From Candidatus Thorarchaeota archaeon (lineage in GTDB: Archaea > Asgardarchaeota > Thorarchaeia > Thorarchaeales > Thorarchaeaceae): a DNA stretch of 13,073 nucleotides. Of the stretch, positions 6,416-13,073 are shown one piece after another. The first letter of the stretch is position 1, and every line of letters starts with the position of its first letter. The notes beneath the pieces were generated by a model. That model saw only the letters and a program-made list of their open reading frames with translations, had not been told where the DNA came from and ran no database searches. A program made the position numbers and the translations under genes. The DNA is taken from assembly GCA_004524595.1 (NCBI GenBank), contig SDOA01000113.1:1-13073 (forward strand), in the 5' to 3' direction.

Positions 6416-6437
6416 GTAAACAAAACGTATTGTTTAC
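6416..6437. repeat. 22-bp near-perfect palindrome (candidate operator)
   Basis: GTAAACAA (6416-6423) and TTGTTTAC (6430-6437) are exact inverted arms around AACGTA; ten of eleven base pairs are symmetric. The same GTAAAC/GTTTAC hexamer recurs at 6374-6379 next to the TATA box of the SatD operon. The palindrome is about 30 bp upstream of that TATA box, a normal place for an archaeal regulator site. The likely binder is a dimeric HTH protein, identity unknown. Confidence 0.5.
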
Positions 6438-6656
6438 CAATGCAGTCGAAATTGTTACTAGCCGCACTAAATGGCTAGAGTTCTTCTGTCCTCGTAAGAG
6501 ATAACAATTGATACAGTCCGTTTGAAATTGTAACCGAATATTCTTCTTTTGTTACTTAAATAGAAGCCAAGAAGAAATTATTCCAATTGTGGTGCAACCA
6601 TTAAAATAGCATCGGGAGTCTATATCACTTCAGAAAGATTTCTTGAGGAGATTGCA

Positions 6657-7424
6657 GTGTCTAAGAGAAAAGAGCTATCAGACTTTCTCGCAGATGAAGC
6701 ACACCAACCTTTCTCAGGTTGGGACTTCTCATATATCTCTGAGACTGGTCGAATGCAGTCTGAACCGCTTCCATGGAACTATGCAAGCATCATCCTTCCG
6801 TACGTTCGAAAAACGCAAACCCTCTTGGATATCGGTACAGGGGGTGGAGAGTTCCTCTCTCTGATTCAACCTCTTCCAAAACATACATGCGCCACAGAAA
6901 CCTACGGGCCCAATGTTGTAATTGCAAAGAAACAGCTCGAACCGCTCGGTGTGCATGTCTTTCATGTTGAGGATGATATGGACCTCCCCTTCAGGGAGGA
7001 TAAGTTTGAACTCATTATCAACCGTCATGAGTCCTATGAACCCGTGGAAGTACGGAGAATCCTAGAGCCATCAGGACATTTCATAACACAGCAGGTGGGC
7101 GAGCAGAATGATATCGATATCAACCATCTCCTGGGTAATGAACCTCCCACTGATAGGGACCCGTGGAATGCATTCTACGCATCCAAAGAACTCGAGGATC
7201 TGGGATTCATCGTGTTGGAGCAGAAGGAGGCGTTCCCAATGACACGCTTCTATGATGTGGGGGCTTTGGTGTATTATCTGAATGCAATCCCTTGGGTTGT
7301 GGAAGGCTTCTCGGTGGAAAAATATATGGACGCTCTCTTGCGTGTTCATGATTTGATTCTAGCGAATGGGTTCATCGAAGTTCGAGAACAGCGGTTTTTG
7401 ATTGTAGCACAGAATAAGGAATGA
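6657..7424 (+). CDS. Class I SAM-dependent methyltransferase
   Basis: 255 aa from a GTG with a strong GAGGAG Shine-Dalgarno (6645-6650) six nt upstream. Motif I is LLDIGTGGGEFLSLI (56-70), the SAM-binding glycine loop. The acidic residue ending strand 2 is E81 (ATETYGPN). DMDLPFREDKFELII followed by NRHESYEP (107-129) covers motifs II/III. SGHFITQQVG (139-148) is the strand-5 region. The distinctive NRHESY and FITQQVGEQN phrases match a family of small-molecule-type methyltransferases I recall mainly from Bacillus and related bacteria, so bacterial ancestry is possible. The substrate is unknown. It is cytoplasmic, with no membrane segment. It stands alone, divergent from the SatD operon. Confidence 0.85.
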   Translation: MSKRKELSDFLADEAHQPFSGWDFSYISETGRMQSEPLPWNYASIILPYVRKTQTLLDIGTGGGEFLSLIQPLPKHTCATETYGPNVVIAKKQLEPLGVHVFHVEDDMDLPFREDKFELIINRHESYEPVEVRRILEPSGHFITQQVGEQNDIDINHLLGNEPPTDRDPWNAFYASKELEDLGFIVLEQKEAFPMTRFYDVGALVYYLNAIPWVVEGFSVEKYMDALLRVHDLILANGFIEVREQRFLIVAQNKE

Positions 7425-7693
7425 CCTTGATGTTGATTCCAATCATATTGACAGAAGAGGTTTCTATAGCATGATACAGAGTGTCATCAACTATCCAAAG
7501 ACAAACAAATTCTCTCCTCTTGTACCATGATAAACTCCCTTGCTCAATACTTGTTTTTAGCTTGATGAATATTTGAAAGAACTACGGTGACAAATAGTCA
7601 GACTGATTTTCAAGATATCACTTGTTCCACTAAGAGTATGGTTTCAGCTCGAACTTGTCCCCTCTTCTTGCTTTGATGAGCTTCTTCACAAAA

Positions 7694-8128
7694 TCAGTCA
7701 GTTTCTATATAGTCAGACTCTCTCCTCTTCCGCTCGAGTTCGTGCATGTTTTCTCTATTCTCTATAAACCATTGAAATAAACGAAACAGAATTGGCTGAA
7801 TTGCGGCAATGATGACTCCGGCATAGAACAGTCCGGACGACCATCCAAGTGGACAATCATGTAAGAGACCTAGGACAAGTGCTAGGTAGAACAAATATAT
7901 TATCGCCCCAGTGATGTTTAACTTTACACTATAACTATTCAAGAACGGTGCTACAACAAACAAACCCCAGAATGCGGGGAAACCCCAAAGAACGAGTATA
8001 GTGCCGGTGACCTGTGCCATATTCTCCTCGTCCATCATGAAACCTGGTAAGAGCAAAAGCACATATGGGATAGCAAAGAAGACCAACAATGGCCATCCCA
8101 ACCACTTCAGTTGATACTTCTCGTCCAT
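7694..8128 (-). CDS. Four-helix membrane protein, unknown function
   Basis: 144 aa with about four transmembrane helices (9-29, 40-62, 70-90, 96-118) and a charged cytoplasmic-type tail (ENRENMHELERKRRESDYIE). There is no signal peptide. The family is not recognised. GGTGA 10 nt upstream of the ATG could be a ribosome site, but a TATA box (minus strand GTATAAAAAA, 8163-8154) predicts a start site at about 8131, so the mRNA may be leaderless. The gene converges with the methyltransferase gene across a 269-bp gap that shows no gene. Confidence 0.65.
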   Translation of the reverse strand: MDEKYQLKWLGWPLLVFFAIPYVLLLLPGFMMDEENMAQVTGTILVLWGFPAFWGLFVVAPFLNSYSVKLNITGAIIYLFYLALVLGLLHDCPLGWSSGLFYAGVIIAAIQPILFRLFQWFIENRENMHELERKRRESDYIETD

Positions 8129-8153
8129 AAATGTTCGTCACCATTAAGCCATC

Positions 8154-8163
8154 TTTTTTATAC
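8154..8163 (-). promoter_or_regulatory. TATA box for the four-helix membrane protein gene
   Basis: Minus strand GTATAAAAAA is centred about 30 bp before the ATG at 8128. The spacing fits an archaeal promoter for a leaderless mRNA. Confidence 0.5.
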
Positions 8164-8358
8164 AATCAATTGTCGATAAGCTACTCGAATCTGGTCTGTT
8201 AATCTCGCGGTTGGTCTTTATCCAGCTTATCAATCCCTTGTTTTACCGATTCTGAGACAAATCGCTCATTATGCCTGCAAATGATAAAGGATAAAGAGGC
8301 TCAATGTTTATTACTAGGTTTTTCACATCAGCAGAAAATTTGGTCATTCTAATTGTGA

Positions 8359-11300
8359 ATGAACGCTTTCCTCACAGTTAGGAATCAAGAGGCTTGCAAG
8401 TTGAAGAAGATTCATGTGATACTCATAGTGTTAATGCTATTTCTTGTTCCGATTCTGCATCTATATCCTATTGCACCCGAAGAAGAGATTGTGATAAGGT
8501 CGGTTTCAACACCAGCATATACAGAACACGCCAAAATCAATGTTACAGACAATTCCGAATTTGCGTCACAAGGGTTCACTGGAAATGGTATTCCCGGAGA
8601 TCCCTATGTTCTAGAGGGCGTGAATATAACTGATTCAGATACTCTAATTAATATCCAAGATACTACGGCTTATGTTGAAATACGTGATTGTTATTTCTCA
8701 GGAACTACCCCGATCACTAAAGCAATTGAGCTTAACAATGCAGATCATGTAACTGTAAAAGGATGCACATTCTCAGATGTTGGTGCTGCAAGTGTCCAAT
8801 CAAGTAACTACTTCTCGTTCATTGAAAATGAGATTAATGGCACATCAAATTTTGCAGTCTATCTCTGGAGTTCTCCTTTCGGAAACATCTCCGATAATAT
8901 AATAGATGGTAGACCCATTGGCAAGCAAATTGTCCTCATGTATTCTGATGGTTCTTCAACTAATGGTAATACTCTCTATAATACCGACATCAGTTATGAT
9001 GACTCAGATAGCTCTCTCATATCTACAAATCAGTTAATTGACGGAGGCCATATCGGTGTATCTGAGAGCGAGTATGTGTTAGTTCAAAATAATGTAATAA
9101 TGGACAGTATAGGCTATCCTGCAATTAATATCTGGTCATCATCGTATTGTAATGTCACCTCAAATAGTGTAATTGACTGTCGTGATGATGATGGTACCTT
9201 CAGAGTCAGGGGTTCAACTAATGTGATTCTTGCAGACAATATCGTAAAGATAAATGAGTATTCGATTTATACAAATTATGGCTTCAATGTAGAAGAATCA
9301 TCTTTTTGTCTTCTTAAGAACAATTCCGCCTCTTCATATCTTACAGCAGGATTTAGAGTTCATACATCCAATGATACTACTATGGATAACAACTCTGCAC
9401 ACCACAACACAATTGGATTCATGGCCTTCTACGCTAATAACCTATACCTGAATAATTGCATAGCAGATGATAATGAATTTGGTTTTGAATTGCATCTGAG
9501 CGATAATATCTGGGTGGACTATTGCAGAGCTGAAGACAACACGAAAGAAGGATTCAAAATCATCGAATGCAACGACGGAGGTATTTTGCATACTCATGCA
9601 TTCCGAAATGGATATGATGGATTTATTATTTCAGGCGGTTCTGGTACCTGGTTTTGGGACTGCCAATCACACAGCAATTCCCGTAATGGGTTCTCTATTG
9701 AATTGGCTTCCTATACAGAGATTTGGTACTCTCATGCCAGCTTCAATGGTTTCAATGGTTTCGAGATTGTTAGCTCTGATTATAGCCGTTTTGAGATGGG
9801 CGGTGCTCAATATAATGGGCACAATGGCTACCTGTTCGACAATTCGAATTACTGTATTATTAATCAATGCAGCACAAGTCAATCGACCGATTCTGGATTC
9901 TATCTCTTGAATGTGTTTAACATAACACTCAGCGAGCTCAAGAGTGAGAATAACGGGGATGATGGAATAGAGATAAGATTTAGTTCAGATATTCATGTGA
10001 ACGGTGGCCAATTTACAGACAATGATCGATATGGTATCTATGTTCGAAGTAGCGATTCTGTTCTCCTTGATGACAATGAGGTCAGTGGGAGTGACAAGGA
10101 TGCTATATTATTGGAGTCATCAACTTCATGCACACTATCAGGTAATGTACTTGGCCTCAAAGGTTTCTATATCAAGGGAAACTTACTTGCCCATTGGGTA
10201 CATTCAATCACTGACGATAATCTCGTTGACTCGCGACCTATAAAGTACTACCTCAGCCAAAATGCCATGACTTACAATTTATCATCCTATGGCCAAGTGT
10301 TTCTGGTTGACTGCACAGACATTGAAGCACATTCTGGTAGTTTCAACAACAGGAGTGTTGGACTAGTCCTCGCCTTCTCTTCGAACTGCCTTATTCATGA
10401 TATCCTGACAAATGATTGTAGTACGGGAGTGATGATCCTCGAATCGGATACCTGTTCAGTGGTCTCTAGTGAGTTCTATGGTTCTAGTCTATATCCTCAA
10501 GTTGGGATATCATCAATGGACACTCCGAATACGAACATCACTGGTTGTCATTTTGAGGAACTTTTCCAAGGAATAGTTGTTGATGAATGTCCTTCCTCTC
10601 TTTTCAAGTCGAATACTATTTCTGATGTTGTTGGAGGTGGGTTTGATATTGGGTACTCTCCTGACTCCGTAATAACACATAATCTATTCACTTCTGTGAA
10701 TCAAGGAACAATCTCTGTGAAATATTCTGAACGCACTGTGATAGACAACAACATCTTGAGCCAAAATCAGTCCGGTGGTATCTCTTTAATATGGAGCGAC
10801 TATGCGGTACTTGAAGATAACAATCTCACAGGTGTTGGAATTGGAATCCAGCTGTTCAACTCAATAGGTATCAGAATAGAGAATAACACGGTCTTTTGTG
10901 ATAATGTAGCAATACAACTGTATAACGCAAGAGATACTGAGATACATGATAACGTGTTAAATGCCGGACTTCTTTTCGAATCTGACCACTTGTTGTACTG
11001 GACTCATGAAATAGAAAACAACACCATTAACGGATTGCCTCTCGGTTATTTTGAGGGTTTGAATAATGCAGTTTTGAATGCAACCGATTTTGGGCAGGTC
11101 ATCCTAATTGGTTGTGAGAATGTAACAGTCATTGGCAACAACCAGGATGAGGTTTCCATACCCATATACCTCGTTTCATGCATCAATGTAAATGTGAGTG
11201 ACTACCAAGTCCTGAACGCTGTTGGGGGAATCAAGATTCTCTATAGTCAACAATGCCATGTTCAGAACTTTAGTGTTGAATCATTTGTAGCTGCTGGTTT

Positions 11301-12798
11301 TTACGTCTATGAGTCTGATACTATAACATTCTCAGGATGTCGTGCAAGCTTTGCTGAGAACTATGGATTTCATCTCTATAACACAGAAAATTGCGGTATC
11401 TATGACTCACAGGCATGGAACTGCACAATAAGTGGTGCATATTTGCAGTATGCTGACAACACCCTCATTGATGAGTTCTTCGTCACCAATTGTGGAAGCG
11501 GATTATACCTCTACACCTCTGATGACTGTTCCGTAACAAGTAGCGGTATCTTCAACAACAACAATGGTGTTCGCATCCTTGGAGCAAGCACCAATAACAT
11601 GTTCTATCTCAATGAACTTGCAGGCAACATCGACTATAACGCCTGGGATGACACAGAGGATCCAGTTGGAAATCACTGGGATGATGGTATTGATACTGGT
11701 AATAGTTGGTCCGATTATTACGGAGGAGAAAACTACACTATCTATGGAATTGGTGGAGGTCTTGACAACTATCCGAGCTTCCATCCAGGATACACCCTCC
11801 CAATTAGCAGTCCATACAATCTGACAATCTTTGAAGGAATGATTGGAAGTTCGATCACATGGACCTGTACTGTGCAGTACATTGAATCCTGGATGATCTT
11901 TGTGAATTCTTCCTATGACTCCGGTGGTGATTGGACAGGTGATTCACTCACCATCTATCTTGAAGGTCTTCCAAAAGGCCATTTCGTCTATACCCTTGCA
12001 CTATCACCTTATTTTGGTGGATGGTACTACTATGTTGTTGGCGTCACTGTTCTTGAGGCAACAACACCATCTATCGTTCCTGAAGATGACATGGTATTCT
12101 GGGAGGGAAGTCTGGGACAATCAATCTCTTGGGAAGTCACAGATCCCTATCCCGACTGGTATACCATTTATCAGAATGGCACCATGGCTGAATCACTCCC
12201 GTGGGATGGCAATGACATTACATTTCTGCTTGAAGGCCTTTCAGCTGGACTGTATAACATAACATTGGTTGTTTCTTCAGAGAGCGGAAGAACATCCACA
12301 GACACGGTATGGGTCTCAGTCTTAGCAGTGTCAGTACCCCAGATTGACCATCCTCCTGATCTTGAATTCGAAGAGGGTTCTGAGGACATGAGCATCACTT
12401 GGACTGTCTCTGACCTCTATCCTGAGAGATTCGAGATCTTGATAAATGGAGAATTGTATCAGAATAGCCCATGGAATGGATCAAACATTATCCTCTTACT
12501 TGATGGGTTTCCAGAAGGTGTGTATAACATCACCCTCATAGTATACTCCGAATCAGGACCATCATCGACAGATTCTGTCATTGTAACAGTTTTGCCTTCG
12601 TCTTCTACAACTACCACGACCACCACGACCACCACGACAACAACGACAACTTCAACCGAAACCACCACGACTACGGTTACAACATCCACTACTGCTACAG
12701 GTCCAGAAGATCCTGGCCCAATGAGCATTCTTATCCTCTCAGTATCGATTGGTGGAGTGATAATCCTATTGATCATAATCGTGATAAAGAAGAGGTAA
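8359..12798 (+). CDS. Giant cell-surface right-handed beta-helix protein (NosD/PbH1-like) with Ig-like domains and Thr stalk
   Basis: 1479 aa. Residues 15-36 are basic then hydrophobic (KKIHVILIVLMLFLVP), a signal segment. Residues about 55-1140 are PbH1-type turns rich in Asn, Asp, Ser and Gly with aliphatic strands, typical of NosD/CASH parallel beta-helices. The solenoid ends in the usual cap NAWDD...NHWDDGIDTGNSWSDYYGG (about 1095-1121). A recurring non-repeat module appears twice (about 602-684 and 868-950). Three Ig-like domains follow (about 1150-1236, 1237-1327, 1328-1414), each with EG..G.SITW and G.YNITL-like blocks. Next come a Thr-rich stalk (1417-1449), probably O-glycosylated, and a membrane helix (1456-1476) ending KKR. 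It is anchored in the cell membrane with the rest outside. It probably binds or displays carbohydrate; no catalytic residues are identifiable. The ATG at 8359 has little SD; TTG 8401, with AAGAGG upstream, is an alternative. Confidence 0.85.
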   Translation: MNAFLTVRNQEACKLKKIHVILIVLMLFLVPILHLYPIAPEEEIVIRSVSTPAYTEHAKINVTDNSEFASQGFTGNGIPGDPYVLEGVNITDSDTLINIQDTTAYVEIRDCYFSGTTPITKAIELNNADHVTVKGCTFSDVGAASVQSSNYFSFIENEINGTSNFAVYLWSSPFGNISDNIIDGRPIGKQIVLMYSDGSSTNGNTLYNTDISYDDSDSSLISTNQLIDGGHIGVSESEYVLVQNNVIMDSIGYPAINIWSSSYCNVTSNSVIDCRDDDGTFRVRGSTNVILADNIVKINEYSIYTNYGFNVEESSFCLLKNNSASSYLTAGFRVHTSNDTTMDNNSAHHNTIGFMAFYANNLYLNNCIADDNEFGFELHLSDNIWVDYCRAEDNTKEGFKIIECNDGGILHTHAFRNGYDGFIISGGSGTWFWDCQSHSNSRNGFSIELASYTEIWYSHASFNGFNGFEIVSSDYSRFEMGGAQYNGHNGYLFDNSNYCIINQCSTSQSTDSGFYLLNVFNITLSELKSENNGDDGIEIRFSSDIHVNGGQFTDNDRYGIYVRSSDSVLLDDNEVSGSDKDAILLESSTSCTLSGNVLGLKGFYIKGNLLAHWVHSITDDNLVDSRPIKYYLSQNAMTYNLSSYGQVFLVDCTDIEAHSGSFNNRSVGLVLAFSSNCLIHDILTNDCSTGVMILESDTCSVVSSEFYGSSLYPQVGISSMDTPNTNITGCHFEELFQGIVVDECPSSLFKSNTISDVVGGGFDIGYSPDSVITHNLFTSVNQGTISVKYSERTVIDNNILSQNQSGGISLIWSDYAVLEDNNLTGVGIGIQLFNSIGIRIENNTVFCDNVAIQLYNARDTEIHDNVLNAGLLFESDHLLYWTHEIENNTINGLPLGYFEGLNNAVLNATDFGQVILIGCENVTVIGNNQDEVSIPIYLVSCINVNVSDYQVLNAVGGIKILYSQQCHVQNFSVESFVAAGFYVYESDTITFSGCRASFAENYGFHLYNTENCGIYDSQAWNCTISGAYLQYADNTLIDEFFVTNCGSGLYLYTSDDCSVTSSGIFNNNNGVRILGASTNNMFYLNELAGNIDYNAWDDTEDPVGNHWDDGIDTGNSWSDYYGGENYTIYGIGGGLDNYPSFHPGYTLPISSPYNLTIFEGMIGSSITWTCTVQYIESWMIFVNSSYDSGGDWTGDSLTIYLEGLPKGHFVYTLALSPYFGGWYYYVVGVTVLEATTPSIVPEDDMVFWEGSLGQSISWEVTDPYPDWYTIYQNGTMAESLPWDGNDITFLLEGLSAGLYNITLVVSSESGRTSTDTVWVSVLAVSVPQIDHPPDLEFEEGSEDMSITWTVSDLYPERFEILINGELYQNSPWNGSNIILLLDGFPEGVYNITLIVYSESGPSSTDSVIVTVLPSSSTTTTTTTTTTTTTTTSTETTTTTVTTSTTATGPEDPGPMSILILSVSIGGVIILLIIIVIKKR
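12606..12705 (+). repeat. Low-complexity ACN repeat encoding the Thr stalk
   Basis: About 100 bp of near-continuous ACN codons (mostly ACA, ACC, ACG, ACT) encode the Thr-rich linker before the membrane anchor. The antisense strand gives a Val-rich open frame that is only a shadow. Such tracts are prone to length variation. Confidence 0.7.
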
Positions 12799-12799
12799 A

Positions 12800-12862
12800 T
12801 TGAGATTAACTACGGCAATATACTATGGCAATAGTTAATCTCAACATTCTATTCAAATGTTG
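12800..12862 (+). terminator. Two overlapping hairpins after the surface-protein gene
   Basis: The first stem has 13-bp perfect arms, TTGAGATTAACTA (12800-12812) and TAGTTAATCTCAA (12832-12844), with a 19-nt loop. It starts one base after the stop codon. The second stem, CAACATT (12842-12848) and AATGTTG (12856-12862), has a 7-nt loop and shares three bases with the first, so the full-length forms exclude each other. There is no U-tract, so this may stabilise the mRNA end or act at the DNA level rather than be a simple terminator. Confidence 0.45.
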
Positions 12863-12866
12863 GAAA

Positions 12867-12880
12867 GAGTAAAATAAAAC
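12867..12880 (+). promoter_or_regulatory. Candidate promoter of the rightmost gene
   Basis: GGAAAGAG followed by TAAAATAAAAC resembles a BRE plus TATA box. The predicted transcription start falls near 12900, at the ATG codons 12895 and 12901, giving a leaderless mRNA. Confidence 0.4.
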
Positions 12881-12894
12881 CTATGTGTTAGATT

Positions 12895-13073
12895 ATGGTC
12901 ATGAAGGGAGAGTATCTTCAACGATCTGAAGGAAATGCATGGTACCATGTTATTACCTGTATCTTTGTCTTAAGTCTCATCTTCGTGGTCTACATCATTG
13001 CAGGTTTCTGGTCACCTGAAGCAGCTCCTACAGTTGCTGGACTTATGTTCATCCCACTGGGCATCTTCTATCT
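12895..13073 (+). CDS. Membrane protein (partial, 3' end off the window)
   Basis: An open frame of 59 codons runs to the edge with no stop. It starts MVMKGEYLQRSEGNAWYH; ATG 12901 is an alternative start and suits the promoter spacing better. Residues about 18-38 (VITCIFVLSLIFVVYIIAGF) form a first transmembrane helix, and a second begins near 47 (VAGLMFIPLGIFYL). The charged N terminus is probably cytoplasmic. The family cannot be told from this fragment. Confidence 0.6.
   Translation, partial: MVMKGEYLQRSEGNAWYHVITCIFVLSLIFVVYIIAGFWSPEAAPTVAGLMFIPLGIFY

Larger units (their letters stand above)
6325..6656. other. Divergent regulatory region between the SatD operon and the methyltransferase gene
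   Basis: About 330 bp without a gene. The left half holds the minus-strand promoter and palindrome listed separately, plus GTTAAC at 6403-6408. A 6-bp stem with a 9-nt loop (CTAGCC 6458-6463, GGCTAG 6473-6478) follows. The right half has several AT-rich TATA-like boxes reading rightward (TACTTAAATAG near 6553, ATTAAAATAG at 6600-6609, TCTATATCA near 6619). Of these, 6600-6609 gives the most natural leader for the GTG at 6657. No tRNA or small ORF with a ribosome site was found. Confidence 0.4.

Noticed and set aside
7594..7719. Direct repeat ATAGTCAGACT (7594-7604 and 7709-7719) and a 10-bp inverted match AAAATCAGTC/GACTGATTTT
   Set aside because: One copy lies in the end of a coding region; only two copies and no flanking mobile-element gene, so treated as chance.
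7935..8165. Alternative minus-strand frame overlapping the four-helix membrane protein
   Set aside because: The start lies within the TATA box of the real gene and the translation lacks a coherent membrane pattern.
12459..12776. Open frame on the minus strand encoding a Val-rich protein
   Set aside because: It is the antisense of the Thr-codon tract and membrane anchor of the surface protein; poly-Val comes from reading ACN codons backwards, and there is no ribosome site.
1..13073. CRISPR arrays, tRNA/rRNA genes, insertion sequences, toxin-antitoxin or defence islands
   Set aside because: No regularly spaced repeats, no tRNA arm or T-loop signatures in the gaps, no transposase motifs and no nuclease or ATPase defence motifs were seen in any translated frame.

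Overview
The window looks archaeal, most likely from an Asgard archaeon (Promethearchaeota), with a Thorarchaeota-like flavour. This is inferred from several visible signs: TATA/BRE-type promoter elements and leaderless or near-leaderless starts; Shine-Dalgarno (SD) sequences of the GGTG/GAGG type; GTG and TTG starts; compact operons; and several secreted proteins, one with the layout solenoid, Ig-like repeats, Thr-rich stalk, membrane anchor, KKR end. No rRNA, tRNA, CRISPR array, transposase, integrase or recognisable defence gene was found. Lineage needs a database search.

Layout. 1-218 (-) is the start of a secreted protein with an Ig-like domain, running off the left edge. A divergent promoter region (219-354) leads into a small secreted protein (355-831, +), followed by a regulator with two Lrp/AsnC-like units (871-1977, +). 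Convergent to these is a two-gene operon of exported proteins, 186 aa then 313 aa (3576 to 2047, -), ending in a hairpin plus U-tract. A noncoding stretch of about 550 bp (3577-4125) carries inverted repeats. Then come an unrecognised soluble protein with a C-terminal winged-helix-like segment (4126-4827, +) and a YwbE/DUF2196 protein (4971-5189, +).

The most system-like locus is the tightly coupled pair 6324 to 5214 (-): a small membrane protein resembling the C-terminal half of DUF3307 proteins, then a SatD-family protein. Its promoter region holds a near-perfect 22-bp GTAAAC palindrome plus a matching half-site between the TATA box and the predicted transcription start. Next are a SAM-dependent methyltransferase (6657-7424, +) and a four-helix membrane protein (7694-8128, -).

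The right third is one large surface protein of 1479 aa (8359-12798, +): signal segment, right-handed beta-helix (NosD/PbH1 type), three Ig-like domains, Thr stalk and membrane anchor. Two overlapping hairpins follow its stop codon, and a membrane-protein gene then runs off the right edge (12895-13073, +).

How the genes work together: the left and right parts are mainly cell-envelope display and secretion. The middle has conserved but poorly understood housekeeping or regulatory genes (YwbE, SatD, methyltransferase). I see no clear new multi-gene defence or biosynthetic system. The SatD/membrane-protein operon with its operator-like palindrome is the best candidate for follow-up.
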